In this document: piece after piece, positions 46,132-55,332 of the stretch
Layout of the letters: every line of letters begins with the position of its first letter
Position numbering within the stretch: position 1 is the first letter of the stretch
Position numbers and translations under genes: made by a program
Notes under the pieces: model-generated
Databases searched by the model: none
The model's input: only the letters and a program-made list of their open reading frames with translations
Told to the model about the DNA's origin: nothing
Source of the DNA: an uncultured Bacteroidales bacterium
Lineage (GTDB): Bacteria > Bacteroidota > Bacteroidia > Bacteroidales > UBA932
Assembly: GCA_944322715.1 (NCBI GenBank)
Contig: CALUPT010000012.1
Coordinates: 46,212-110,211 of the forward strand
Direction: 5' to 3'
DNA: 64,000 bases

Positions 46132-47061
46132 TTAACTTTTCAGAGTGCCGGTTTCTTTTTTCGATACATGTTTTTTGGAATGTTTGAGACTTATGCCCGT
46201 CTTCACTTCATCGAATCCTTCCCCATATACCCCGTTTGCACTCGATACGGATATGAATGCCTTCGGGTCTATGAGCTTCACCATTCCGACAATATTGTTG
46301 TATTCATATTTGCGGCACATGACGAGCAGGACCTTTCCCTTGACACCTGAATACCATCCTGTCGAATCGAGGGCGGTCACTCCCCTGTTCATGTCGCGGA
46401 CGATGGTATCCGCTATCTCATTGTATTTAGATGAAATGATGAGGAGCTGTACCGTGGACTTGCTGCCGAGAAGCACCCAGTCCACCGTAACGGAGAATGT
46501 GACCATGGTCACATATCCGTACACCATATCATTCACTGTCTTGCCTGGAATAAGCAGTACCGAAGCGATGATGAACAGATCGGCAAAGAGATATACCCTG
46601 CCGGGTGACACCGGCCAGTATTTGTTTACAACCATCGCCAGGATATCCGTTCCGCCCGTACTTCCCCCGCGGGTGAGCACGATTCCTATTCCTACCGCCT
46701 CGAGCATACCGCCGATAATGGCGGTAAAGAGTCTGTCCTGGAATGTTACCACCAGGAATTCGAACTTTGGAAGCACATCGAAAAGGACGGTCGAGAGCAG
46801 TATGACATAGATCGTCTTGAAGCCGAAAGCCTTACCGAGAATCAGAAAACCTATGATCAGCAGAATGACATTCAGTACGAAGAACGACCAAGCCACCGGT
46901 ATGCCTGTCGCAAAATAGATTATCGTACACAGACCGGTACCGCCTCCGCTGGCAATCCCTCCGGGGATAAGGAAAGATGTCCAGCCCAGACAGTAAAGTA
47001 TCGTACCCAAAGTGACGATAAGATAATCCCAGATGACCGGGAAAAACCTGTTTTTTGCCAT
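46132..47061 (-). CDS. YitT family membrane protein
   Basis: 309-residue inner-membrane protein with five to six predicted helices in the first 200 residues (YLIVTLGTILYCLGWTSFLI, FFVLNVILLIIGFLIL, YVILLSTVLFDVL, GRVYLFADLFIIASVLLI) and the family motif GGSTGGTDILAMVV near residue 130. The cytoplasmic C-terminal DUF2179 domain (TVQLLIISSKYNEIADTIV, YNNIVGMVKLIDPKAFISVS) completes the YitT/DUF161 architecture. Function is not established; a transporter role is often assumed. It is the last gene of a four-gene operon, 6 bases after leuS. Confidence 0.9.
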   Translation of the reverse strand: MAKNRFFPVIWDYLIVTLGTILYCLGWTSFLIPGGIASGGGTGLCTIIYFATGIPVAWSFFVLNVILLIIGFLILGKAFGFKTIYVILLSTVLFDVLPKFEFLVVTFQDRLFTAIIGGMLEAVGIGIVLTRGGSTGGTDILAMVVNKYWPVSPGRVYLFADLFIIASVLLIPGKTVNDMVYGYVTMVTFSVTVDWVLLGSKSTVQLLIISSKYNEIADTIVRDMNRGVTALDSTGWYSGVKGKVLLVMCRKYEYNNIVGMVKLIDPKAFISVSSANGVYGEGFDEVKTGISLKHSKKHVSKKETGTLKS

Positions 47062-47067
47062 ATACGG

Positions 47068-49833
47068 TTATTTAACGACTATATTCACGATCTTGCCCGG
47101 CACGACAATGACCTTGACTATATTCCCTCCCCCGACATATTTCGCGGTCTGCTCCATGGCGCGGACATGGCTTTCGACCCCGGCCTTGTCCATGGACTTG
47201 GAAAGTTCCACCGTAAAACGGGTCTTGCCGTTGAAAGACACTGCATACGTGCAGCTGTCCTCGACCGTATAGGTCTCGACATATTCAGGGAAGCGCGCGT
47301 ATGTTATGCTCTCCCCGTGCCCGAGAGCCTCCCAGAGTTCCTCGGCGATGTGAGGGGCGAACGGTGAGAGCAGGATGACAAGCGGCTCGAGTATTTCCCG
47401 CTTGTTGCACTTGTGGTCATACAGTTCGTTGACCGCTATCATGAAGGCGCTGACAGCCGTATTGAACGAGAAGGACTCGATGTCGGTCTTCACTTTCAGT
47501 ATCAGCCTGTGGAGGGTCTTGAGTTCCTCTGCCGTCGGCTTCTCATCCGTGACGATGAAGCCATCCCTGTCATAGAACATCCTCCAAACCCTCTTGAGGA
47601 AACGGTTCACTCCATCTATTCCCTTGGTATCCCACGGCTTGGACTGCTCCAGAGGACCGAGGAACATTTCGTAAAGCCTGAGAGTATCCGCCCCGTAGGT
47701 GTCGCAGATCATGTCAGGATTGACCACATTATACATGGACTTGCTCATCTTCTCGACCGCATATCCGCATATATACTCCCCGTTCTCAAGCACGAACTCC
47801 GCATCCGCATATTCAGGCCTCCATGCGCGGAAGGCTTCAATGTCCAACCTGTCATTATGCACGATATTCACGTCCACATGTATCTCGGTCGTCTCGTAAC
47901 CATCCTTCAATCCGCACGAGACAAAAGTATTTGTGCCGACTATCCTGTAGACGAAGCTCGAACGGCCCTGGATCATTCCCTGGTTTATCAGTTTCCGGAA
48001 CGGTTCCTTCTCGCATACATAGCCGAGGTCATAGAGGAACTTGTTCCAGAAACGGGAATAGATGAGATGACCCGTCGCGTGTTCCGTTCCTCCGATATAC
48101 AGGTCCACATTCCGCCAATACTCATCGGCCTCCCTGCTGACAAGGGCATTGCCGTTGTGCGGATCCATGTAGCGGAGATAATAGGCGCTGCTGCCTGCAA
48201 ATCCGGGCATCGTGCTCTTCTCTATCGGCCAGCCATCCACATCCCAGCCCTTTGCCCGTCCGAGAGGAGGCTCCCCGGTCTCGGTAGGCCTGTATTCGTC
48301 TATTTCAGGAAGTTCGAGAGGCAGGGTCCCGACCGGCATGGGAGTAGGGATTCCGTCCTTGAAATAGATCGGGAACGGTTCTCCCCAATATCTCTGACGG
48401 GAAAATATGGCATCCCTCAGCCTGTAGTTGATCTTTCTGTGCCCTATCCCGTGTTTCTCGACATAGTCTATCGCCGCCGGGATAGCTTCCTTAACCGTCA
48501 TTCCGTCCAGAAAACCGGAATTGCACATTATGCCCTCCTTGGCATCGAAACTGGATTCGCTCACATCGCAGCCCTCGATAAGAGGTATGATCGGCAGGTT
48601 GAAATGCCTTGCAAACGCATAGTCCCTGCTGTCATGGGCAGGGACGGCCATTATCGCCCCTGTCCCGTACCCGGCAAGCACGTACTCCGATATCCACACC
48701 GGGACCTTCGCCCCGGTAAGAGGATTCACCGCATACGACCCCGAAAAGACTCCGGTCACCTTGTGCGTCTGGGAAATCCTTTCCCTTTCCGTCTTCTTCT
48801 TCACCTGTGCGACATATTCATCCACCGCAGCCTTCTGCTCGGGCGTTGTCAGCTTCCCGACCCAATCGCTTTCCGGAGCGAGGACCATGAATGTCACGCC
48901 AAACACAGTGTCCGCCCGCGTGGTGAATATGACCATGTCGTATTCTTTGTCTCCGTTATATGTCCTGAAGACCATCTCCGCACCCTGCGAACGTCCTATC
49001 CAGTTGCGCTGCATGTCCTTCAGAGAGTCGGTCCAGTCAAGATCGTCCAGGTCATCCAGGAGCCTTCCCGCATACGCGGAGACCCTCAGCTGCCACTGGG
49101 TCATCTTCTTCTGTTCTACAGGGAAGCCTCCCCTGACGGAATATCCTTCCTTCACCTCATCGTTGGCCAGCACAGTCCCGAGCTGCGGACACCAGTTGAC
49201 GGAAGTCTCCCCCTGATATGCTATGCGGTAGTTCATCAGGACATCCGACTTCTCCTTTTCACTCATCGCATTCCATTGCCCGGCAGTAAAATGCATCTCC
49301 TCACCGCACGCGGCATCCGTTCCTTCAGTACCGTGTGCGGAAAAGGCCTTTTCGAGCTCCTCTATCGGCCTCGCCTTCCCGAGGGCATTGTCATAATAGC
49401 TGCCGAACATCTTGAGGAATGCCCACTGCGTCCATTTGTAATATTCCGGATCACAGGTCCTGATCTCCCTCGACCAGTCGTACGAAAAGCCGATCCTGTC
49501 CAGCTGCTCCCTGTATCTGGCTATGTTCTTCGCCGTAGTGATGGCCGGATGCTGTCCCGTCTGGATGGCATACTGTTCCGCAGGCAGGCCGAAGGCATCA
49601 TATCCCATGGGATGCAGGACGTTGAACCCGCACAGTCTCTTGTAGCGGCTGAATATGTCGCTCGCTATATAGCCGAGAGGATGGCCCACATGAAGCCCCG
49701 CCCCAGACGGATATGGGAACATGTCCAATACGTAATATTTAGGTTTCGATGGATCCTCCACCGCCTTGAATGTCTGATGGTCAGCCCAGTATGACTGCCA
49801 CTTCTTCTCTATTTGCCTGAAATCGTAATCCAT
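47068..49833 (-). CDS. leuS: Leucyl-tRNA synthetase
   Basis: 921-residue class I synthetase charging tRNA-Leu. The catalytic Rossmann fold has [20 protein letters not shown] (HIGH-like HVGH) near residue 36 and the KMSKS loop [15 protein letters not shown] near 705. The CP1 editing domain lies between about 225 and 430 ([40 protein letters not shown]). The anticodon-binding helical bundle and a short C-terminal domain end at IVNIVVK. Essential housekeeping gene inside an operon with three envelope genes. Confidence 0.97.
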   Translation of the reverse strand: MDYDFRQIEKKWQSYWADHQTFKAVEDPSKPKYYVLDMFPYPSGAGLHVGHPLGYIASDIFSRYKRLCGFNVLHPMGYDAFGLPAEQYAIQTGQHPAITTAKNIARYREQLDRIGFSYDWSREIRTCDPEYYKWTQWAFLKMFGSYYDNALGKARPIEELEKAFSAHGTEGTDAACGEEMHFTAGQWNAMSEKEKSDVLMNYRIAYQGETSVNWCPQLGTVLANDEVKEGYSVRGGFPVEQKKMTQWQLRVSAYAGRLLDDLDDLDWTDSLKDMQRNWIGRSQGAEMVFRTYNGDKEYDMVIFTTRADTVFGVTFMVLAPESDWVGKLTTPEQKAAVDEYVAQVKKKTERERISQTHKVTGVFSGSYAVNPLTGAKVPVWISEYVLAGYGTGAIMAVPAHDSRDYAFARHFNLPIIPLIEGCDVSESSFDAKEGIMCNSGFLDGMTVKEAIPAAIDYVEKHGIGHRKINYRLRDAIFSRQRYWGEPFPIYFKDGIPTPMPVGTLPLELPEIDEYRPTETGEPPLGRAKGWDVDGWPIEKSTMPGFAGSSAYYLRYMDPHNGNALVSREADEYWRNVDLYIGGTEHATGHLIYSRFWNKFLYDLGYVCEKEPFRKLINQGMIQGRSSFVYRIVGTNTFVSCGLKDGYETTEIHVDVNIVHNDRLDIEAFRAWRPEYADAEFVLENGEYICGYAVEKMSKSMYNVVNPDMICDTYGADTLRLYEMFLGPLEQSKPWDTKGIDGVNRFLKRVWRMFYDRDGFIVTDEKPTAEELKTLHRLILKVKTDIESFSFNTAVSAFMIAVNELYDHKCNKREILEPLVILLSPFAPHIAEELWEALGHGESITYARFPEYVETYTVEDSCTYAVSFNGKTRFTVELSKSMDKAGVESHVRAMEQTAKYVGGGNIVKVIVVPGKIVNIVVK

Positions 49834-49838
49834 ATCTC

Positions 49839-51212
49839 TTATCTCCTTATTCCGAATCCTTTTCTGTCAGACTTCTTCTCCAGCACAAACTCCACGGGGA
49901 TTGTCATGGATGTCCTGACCCTCTCACCGTTGACCCTTCCCGCACGCCACTTCGGCGAAGCGTTCACTACCCTCAGGGCCTCTTCATCGAGCCTCGGGTC
50001 CACGCTCCTGACAACCCTCGCATCCGTAACCCTGCCATCCTTCTCTATTATGAAATCCACCACGACACGTCCCTGGACTCCCTCCTCGACTGCCGTCTGA
50101 GGGTATCTCAGATACTGGTATACCCACCTGTACAGGAACTGGGCAGGATCAGTGCTGTTGAGGAACATCGGCTTGACATCGCAGTCATTGTATGACACCA
50201 CATCGTCATACGATGGTCCTCTCCCTACGGTCTCTTCCGGCCTGAACGATATCCGGTCATCCGTATTCGCCAGCTGCACCGTCAGATTGTAGGTGTATTC
50301 CAAAGCCTTCTCCATCATGCCGTAGTCGATTATGGAGCCGGTATCCCTGGCCGTATTGTGTTCCGGATATTTGCCGGAAGTAAGGAATACGGCCGGTATC
50401 TCCTTGGCATAGAACGCCCTGTGGTCGGATGGATACGGTTCCTCAGCGACCAGCTCCGGCAGGACAGGCTGAAGGTCCTTCCCGAGTTCAAGGATCAGAT
50501 CATTGAGATCCGCATTCGATGCCGTATATGCATAGAACCCGTTGTCCACAGTCCCGAGCATGTCCAGATTGATCACCGCATCTATCCTGCCGATGTCATC
50601 CGCAAAGGTCCTGTTGAGAAAATACCATGCGCCTGAATAGGTCATTGTCGATGCCCCGAAGCCGACGAAGATGACCGAACGCCTGAGCAGCAAAGAATTG
50701 GTCCGGAGCATCCGGGCCAGTTCGACCATCACGGCAAGACCTGAGGCATTGCCGTTGGCCCCGTAATATATCTGGTCCACGCTCTTCCCATCCACAGTCA
50801 TGGGATTGACTCCGAGATTGTCAAGCCTTGCTCCCACGACTATGTACCGGTTCTTCAGATCCCGGTCATAGCCCTGGATGAATCCGGTGACATTTCTGGA
50901 TGTCAGCGTATCCCCGTCAGGACGCGCTATCCCGAACGTGTCGCCATCCGGAGGGCAGAGCATTTCCACCCCGTAGCCCTTCAGTCTCGAATAGATATAC
51001 TCTGCGGCTTCCTTCTCTCCATCCGAGCCGGGAGCACGTCCTTCCAGAAGAGCGGAGGAAAGGAATCCGACATCCTCCTTGAAAGACCTGACGGTCTCGC
51101 TGTCATAGAGGGATGAATACGCCGCATCAGCCCTGTACTGAGCGTCGGACAGATGGCATACGGAAGCGAGGATTACCAGTGCGGATACCGCTTTCAATAC
51201 ATTGGGATGCAT
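49839..51212 (-). CDS. M28-fold pseudopeptidase fused to a TonB C-terminal domain
   Basis: 457-residue exported protein (signal peptide to about residue 24, SDAQ). Residues 40-330 have the M28 aminopeptidase fold, but the metal and catalytic residues are mostly replaced: GAHLD is GARLDN (129), GADDNASG is GANGNASG (153), the catalytic GluGlu is SerThr in FGASTM (188-189). Only the Asp in NLDMLG (217) and the His in SDH (264) remain. Residues about 365-450 are a TonB_C/energy-transducer domain ([38 protein letters not shown]). It probably binds rather than cleaves its ligand, in the periplasm. It lies 3 bases after the SPOR gene and 5 before leuS. Fold calls are firm; loss of activity is inferred from the motifs. 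Confidence 0.82.
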   Translation of the reverse strand: MHPNVLKAVSALVILASVCHLSDAQYRADAAYSSLYDSETVRSFKEDVGFLSSALLEGRAPGSDGEKEAAEYIYSRLKGYGVEMLCPPDGDTFGIARPDGDTLTSRNVTGFIQGYDRDLKNRYIVVGARLDNLGVNPMTVDGKSVDQIYYGANGNASGLAVMVELARMLRTNSLLLRRSVIFVGFGASTMTYSGAWYFLNRTFADDIGRIDAVINLDMLGTVDNGFYAYTASNADLNDLILELGKDLQPVLPELVAEEPYPSDHRAFYAKEIPAVFLTSGKYPEHNTARDTGSIIDYGMMEKALEYTYNLTVQLANTDDRISFRPEETVGRGPSYDDVVSYNDCDVKPMFLNSTDPAQFLYRWVYQYLRYPQTAVEEGVQGRVVVDFIIEKDGRVTDARVVRSVDPRLDEEALRVVNASPKWRAGRVNGERVRTSMTIPVEFVLEKKSDRKGFGIRR

Positions 51213-51215
51213 ATC

Positions 51216-51713
51216 CTACCGGTTCATCAGTATCCACACATCAGAAGGGCTGAAACTCTCCCTCTTGACGCTCTTCAGGGAAAGGAAGGCATCCTCTATG
51301 TTGTCTGCCGGACTGACTCCTATGGCCGTATACGCGCCGAACTGTATCCTGACAGGAACATATCCCGCATCGGACGCCGTCTTGAGCATGGCCTCGGCGT
51401 TGGCGCCGTTGCGGAACGACCCCACTATGATATAGTACCTGTGGTCGAGGGTCGTGGTGTACAGATCCCCTATTTCGGAAAGAGAAAGCACATCCGTCTC
51501 CATCCTTCTGATGGAATCCACTATCGCAAGCGAATCCGCCTGGGCCTGCTGCCTCTGCTTGAGAGCCTCTATCATCGCGTCCTTCTTCACCGCCTCGCTT
51601 CTGCGGGCCTCTATTTCATCCGAGGTCGGCCTGCCGGCAATCTTTCTGAACATATCGCAGCTGCTGCATACCAGAAGTACGGATACTATAGCCAGAACAA
51701 CATTAGTCTTCAT
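51216..51713 (-). CDS. SPOR-domain lipoprotein
   Basis: 165-residue lipoprotein; signal peptide MKTNVVLAIVSVLLVCSSC with lipobox CSSC. A charged helical linker (about 35-75, KKDAMIEALKQRQQAQADS) leads to a C-terminal SPOR domain (about 90-165, YYIIVGSFRNGANAEAMLKT, GYVPVRIQFG, YTAIGVSPADNIEDAFLSLK). SPOR domains bind denuded glycan strands of septal peptidoglycan. The start at 51713 follows the promoter. First gene of the SPOR-M28/TonB-leuS-YitT operon. Confidence 0.88.
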   Translation of the reverse strand: MKTNVVLAIVSVLLVCSSCDMFRKIAGRPTSDEIEARRSEAVKKDAMIEALKQRQQAQADSLAIVDSIRRMETDVLSLSEIGDLYTTTLDHRYYIIVGSFRNGANAEAMLKTASDAGYVPVRIQFGAYTAIGVSPADNIEDAFLSLKSVKRESFSPSDVWILMNR

Positions 51714-51736
51714 TGTACTTGAATTTGCATATCGTG

Positions 51737-51766
51737 CAAATTTAACCATTTAATGGACTGCTACAA
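51737..51766 (-). promoter_or_regulatory. Promoter of the SPOR-M28-leuS-YitT operon
   Basis: On the minus strand TTG (51766-51764), 19 bases, then TAAATTTG (51744-51737), 23 bases before the ATG. Confidence 0.75.
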
Positions 51767-51777
51767 AATAAAAGTGA

Positions 51778-51785
51778 TATATTTG
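51778..51785 (+). promoter_or_regulatory. -7 box of the capA-like gene
   Basis: TATATTTG, full match, divergent from the SPOR promoter. With it the ATG at 51794 would be almost leaderless and the ATG at 51806 is better placed. Confidence 0.6.
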
Positions 51786-51805
51786 CATCCGATATGTTCC
51801 GGCTT

Positions 51806-52993
51806 ATGAAAAAGACCCTTGTCATCCTTGCGGCAGTTCTTGCCGCTGATATTCCGGTATGCCATGCAGCCGCGGTCCGGGATGGACTCGGACACCTGCA
51901 GGAAAGGCACCGTTTCGCACGCCAGCATGTTCCGACAGTACCGGAAGACACGCTGACCATCTGCATCATGGGCGACGTGATGCTCCACAGCGCACAGATA
52001 GAGAACTGTCACGCCAGATACGCCTCTGCCAATCCGGAGGCGGACTCCATGAAGAGCGGCCACTACGACTTCTCGCCCTGTCTCGGGGAGATCCGGCATC
52101 TGCTTGAAAGTGCGGACCTGAGCATCGCCAACATGGAATTCACGCTTGCAGGACCGCCATACAGCGGATACCCTGCTTTCTGCGCCCCGGACTCGTATGC
52201 GGAATATGTGGCGGACTGCGGGGTCGATGTCTTCCTTACAGCCAACAACCACATCCTCGACAAGGGAGCATCCGGCGCAATGAGGACACTTGAGATATAC
52301 GACACGATGAAAGACAGGGGAATCCTCAACACCGGATGCTTTGCCGACAGCACATCAATGGCTGACGGATATCCGCTGATCGTCGATGTCAAGGGAGTGA
52401 AGATAGCCCTGGTCAACTTCACATACGGGACAAACGTGTCCATTCAGAACAGTTACCCTGCCGTATGCGGAATGGACAGGGAAGAGATAGCAGCCGCGAT
52501 GAAGAAGGCAAGGGAAAATTCGGATATCATCATCGCCCTGCCGCACTGGGGCATCGAATATGCTCTGGAGCATTCTGAAAAGCAGGCGGAAATGGCGGAA
52601 TTTCTTGTAAGACGCGGGGCTGACGCCATAATAGGCTCACACCCTCATGTCGTCCAGGACACAGATACTATCAAGGCCCTCGATGGGACACCGGTACCCG
52701 TAGTCTATTCTCTCGGGAACATCATTTCCAACATGAGTGCAGCCAACACGCAGGAAGGCCTTGTCGTCATCCTGCCTGTGATCAGATATTCGGATGGAAG
52801 TGCAAAGGCGGGGACACCGGAATACACATTCACCTGGTGTTCATTGCCGGGAAAACTGACGGACTGCCATGTCACCGTTCCGATACGGAGGTTCATGGAC
52901 AGGAAGGACGAGTGGATGGATCCGTCGGACCATGACAAAATGCTCTCCACATACAGAAGGATACTGAAGACATCGGGAATAAAGGACAAATGA
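51806..52993 (+). CDS. CapA-family (PGA_cap) metallophosphatase-fold protein
   Basis: 395 residues; exported (MKKTLVILAAVLAADIPVCHA). The PGA_cap domain covers most of the length: LTICIMGDVMLHSAQI near 42, ADLSIANMEFTLAG, DVFLTANNHILDKGASG, DIIIALPHWGIEY, RRGADAIIGSHPHVVQD and PVVYSLGNIISNM. These carry the Asp, Asn and His of the calcineurin-like metal site. CapA homologues take part in poly-gamma-glutamate synthesis, but isolated copies like this one usually have no cap operon around them, so the role here is unknown. An in-frame ATG at 51794 adds four residues. The stop overlaps the phoH start (ATGA). Confidence 0.88.
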   Translation: MKKTLVILAAVLAADIPVCHAAAVRDGLGHLQERHRFARQHVPTVPEDTLTICIMGDVMLHSAQIENCHARYASANPEADSMKSGHYDFSPCLGEIRHLLESADLSIANMEFTLAGPPYSGYPAFCAPDSYAEYVADCGVDVFLTANNHILDKGASGAMRTLEIYDTMKDRGILNTGCFADSTSMADGYPLIVDVKGVKIALVNFTYGTNVSIQNSYPAVCGMDREEIAAAMKKARENSDIIIALPHWGIEYALEHSEKQAEMAEFLVRRGADAIIGSHPHVVQDTDTIKALDGTPVPVVYSLGNIISNMSAANTQEGLVVILPVIRYSDGSAKAGTPEYTFTWCSLPGKLTDCHVTVPIRRFMDRKDEWMDPSDHDKMLSTYRRILKTSGIKDK

Positions 52994-53925
52994 AAAAGAC
53001 AATCACACTTGAAGCGATAGATCCGCTTGAAATCTATGGAAGCGGGAACAGGATTTTCGAGGCCCTCTGCAGCTATTTCCCCGATCTGAAGGCTGTCGCA
53101 AGAGGCAACGAGATACATTTGGAAGGGAGCGGGGAAGACATCGACAATTTCAGCGGGAAACTGGATGCCCTGATAGAAAGGAGAAGCCACAGGATGAACC
53201 TGACCCCGTATGATGTAGAGGAACTGTTCGATGGAGAGACTCCGTACGACAAATACATGCTCAGAGGGGATGCCGTGATTGTCTACGGGACGGATGGAAA
53301 ACCCATAAAGGCAAGGAACAGGACACAGGAAGCGATGGTAAGCGCGTATTTCGCGAATGATCTCATTTTCGCCACGGGCCCGGCAGGTACGGGGAAAACC
53401 TATATAGCCATTGCCCTTGCCGTGAGGGCTCTGAAGAACAGGGAAGTAAAAAGAATAATCCTCACAAGGCCTGCGGTAGAAGCAGGAGAACGGTTAGGAT
53501 TCCTGCCCGGAGATCTCAAGGACAAGCTCGACCCATACCTCCAGCCCCTTTACGATGCCTTGGGCGACATGATCCCATCAAAGAAACTGCAGGGATTCAT
53601 TGAGGACGGGACGATACAGATAGCCCCGCTGGCATACATGAGGGGACGGACCCTCGACAGGGCATGCGTCATCCTGGATGAGGCGCAGAACACCAACCTC
53701 GGACAACTGAAAATGTTCCTGACCAGGATGGGCAGGGATGCCAAATTCATCGTGACCGGAGATGCCACCCAGATAGATCTCCCGCACAAGGAAGAGTCGG
53801 GCCTGCTGAAAGGGATGGAACTCACAAAGGGAATACCCGGAATAGGCTGCATCACCTTCAGCAACGAGGACATTGTCCGGCATCCGCTCGTAACAAAAAT
53901 AGTCAGAGCCTTTGACAGGCTCTGA
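52990..53925 (+). CDS. PhoH-like ATPase
   Basis: 311-residue cytoplasmic P-loop protein. An N-terminal KH-like region (about 1-110) is followed by the PhoH ATPase: FATGPAGTGKTYIAIALAVR (Walker A, near 130), RIILTRPAVEAGERLGFLPG, YMRGRTLDRACVILDEAQNT (Walker B) and FIVTGDATQIDLP. PhoH proteins are thought to act with YbeY-type RNases in RNA metabolism. The ATG overlaps the capA stop by 4 bases, so the two are translationally coupled. The terminator hairpin spans its last codons. Confidence 0.93.
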   Translation: MKKTITLEAIDPLEIYGSGNRIFEALCSYFPDLKAVARGNEIHLEGSGEDIDNFSGKLDALIERRSHRMNLTPYDVEELFDGETPYDKYMLRGDAVIVYGTDGKPIKARNRTQEAMVSAYFANDLIFATGPAGTGKTYIAIALAVRALKNREVKRIILTRPAVEAGERLGFLPGDLKDKLDPYLQPLYDALGDMIPSKKLQGFIEDGTIQIAPLAYMRGRTLDRACVILDEAQNTNLGQLKMFLTRMGRDAKFIVTGDATQIDLPHKEESGLLKGMELTKGIPGIGCITFSNEDIVRHPLVTKIVRAFDRL

Positions 53926-53930
53926 CTATT
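53898..53930. terminator. Bidirectional terminator spanning the phoH stop codon
   Basis: Perfect 13-bp stem AATAGTCAGAGCC / GGCTCTGACTATT with a 7-base loop. The phoH TGA lies inside the right arm. On the minus strand TTTTTG follows, so it can also stop the TPR gene transcript. Confidence 0.8.
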
Positions 53931-53947
53931 GTCTTATATTCCTTTGG

Positions 53948-53970
53948 GCCTTTGACAGGCTCTGACTATT
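53948..53970 (+). repeat. Second copy of the terminator right half
   Basis: The 23 bases starting GCCTTTGACAGGCTCTGACT repeat exactly the loop and right arm at 53908-53930, with a 40-base period. Without a left arm it cannot form the same hairpin. Confidence 0.8.
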
Positions 53971-53989
53971 ATAATCTTTGGATCTTAGG

Positions 53990-55312
53990 TTACAGACCGG
54001 CTACACCGTTTGCAACGATCTTGTCGTACCTGTCGTATGCCTCCTTGTACTTTGGATTCTCATCGCGGAAACGGTAATAGATATTCTTGAGGTATTCCGC
54101 GATATTCACCTTGATATTCTTGTCCTTCGTAATTTCGAAAGCCTTCTCGAACGGCTCTGCAGCATTCATGAGGGCAGTCTCGAATTCCTCTACAAGTTTC
54201 ATGTACTTGGCATCATCCATTTCCGTAGCGGCCTTATCCTGGATTTCAAGAGCCTCGTTGTAGTAAAGGATACCTATTCCGATATACCCGAACTCATATT
54301 CCGGATTGATCTCGGATGATTTTCTGTAAGCCGCGATTGCCTGCTCCTTGTGGCCGAGCTTGTTGTGGATGTCACCCTCGACATAATAGAGGGATGCATT
54401 GTTCGGCTCGTTCTGCTTTGCCTTGTCCAAAAGGGCGAAAAGCTGCTCGGGATTTTCACCGCTGCCGATATAGTAGTTGATCAGCCCGATGAGAATGCTC
54501 TGGCTCTCCGGATATCTTGTAAAGCCCTCTTCAAGCACCGTCTTCGATGCAAGGGTATCCTTGAGATTCAGATATGCGTTCGCAAGCTTTGCATACGCCT
54601 CGCCATCCTCGGTGTATGAAATCTCTATGGCTTTCTTGAAGAACTTTGCAGACCTTTCGTAGTCCCCGCAAAGTTCGGCGGTGAATCCCGCATTATATAC
54701 CGCCATTGAATCCACCTGGCTGCACGGAGCTGTCTCCGAAGCATTCGCTGCGGCCTCGAACTTCTCGCTTGCCAGTTCGTTGTTGCCGAACAGGTACTGT
54801 GCAATACCCTCTTCAAGATACTTGCCTTCTATTATCTGTATGCCCGCAGCAATATCCTTGGTCTTGCTTCCCTTGATGTCTACTTCGTATGCCTTCCTGT
54901 ATGCATCCAAAGCCTGTGCAAGGGCATCCTCATAGACCGGTTTGGTGATCTCTATTATGTCCAGCATCCCATCCTGGGTATAATAATAGTTCCTGGTCTC
55001 GAACACTTCCTTGATATATGGAGTGCCGAGCAGAGTCACCTGCTGGGTGGCGGAAGGCTTGTCAGAGCCGAGAACCAGCTGGAGCTCCTGCCTGTTCGCC
55101 CCTCTCCAGCCTGCTCCTGCAGGTGAATTGTATGCATCCATATAGGCGTTCGCAAGTTTCAGCCATGTAGCGACCTTGGCAGCCTTCTTCGGATTGGCGG
55201 TAGCCTCAGCCGCAGACTCGACGGCCTTCCTTGCATCTTCAGGAGACTTCACCTGTGCATCGGCGATCTGTACTGACAGAAAAACGGCCAATGCGATCAA
55301 AATTCTTTTCAT
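53990..55312 (-). CDS. Tetratricopeptide-repeat periplasmic protein
   Basis: 440 residues, signal peptide MKRILIALAVFLSVQIADAQ. At least five TPR-like helical pairs are visible (YLEEGIAQYLFGNNELASEKF, AVYNAGFTAELCGDYERSAK, AYAKLANAYLNLKDTLASKT, LYYVEGDIHNKLGHKEQAIA, FGYIGIGILYYNEALEIQDK). The ending VNIAEYLKNIYYRFRDENPKYKEAYDRY is typical of a Bacteroidota TPR family of unknown role. Probably a scaffold in the periplasm. It lies 20 bases after gyrA on the same strand. Confidence 0.85.
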   Translation of the reverse strand: MKRILIALAVFLSVQIADAQVKSPEDARKAVESAAEATANPKKAAKVATWLKLANAYMDAYNSPAGAGWRGANRQELQLVLGSDKPSATQQVTLLGTPYIKEVFETRNYYYTQDGMLDIIEITKPVYEDALAQALDAYRKAYEVDIKGSKTKDIAAGIQIIEGKYLEEGIAQYLFGNNELASEKFEAAANASETAPCSQVDSMAVYNAGFTAELCGDYERSAKFFKKAIEISYTEDGEAYAKLANAYLNLKDTLASKTVLEEGFTRYPESQSILIGLINYYIGSGENPEQLFALLDKAKQNEPNNASLYYVEGDIHNKLGHKEQAIAAYRKSSEINPEYEFGYIGIGILYYNEALEIQDKAATEMDDAKYMKLVEEFETALMNAAEPFEKAFEITKDKNIKVNIAEYLKNIYYRFRDENPKYKEAYDRYDKIVANGVAGL

Positions 55313-55332
55313 TGTTCTGTTTGATTAATATT

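Noticed and set aside
47413..49794. 793-codon open frame on the plus strand opposite leuS
   Set aside because: It is the antisense frame of a certain leuS gene, arising from codon composition; the translation has no domains and is rich in Arg, His and Pro.
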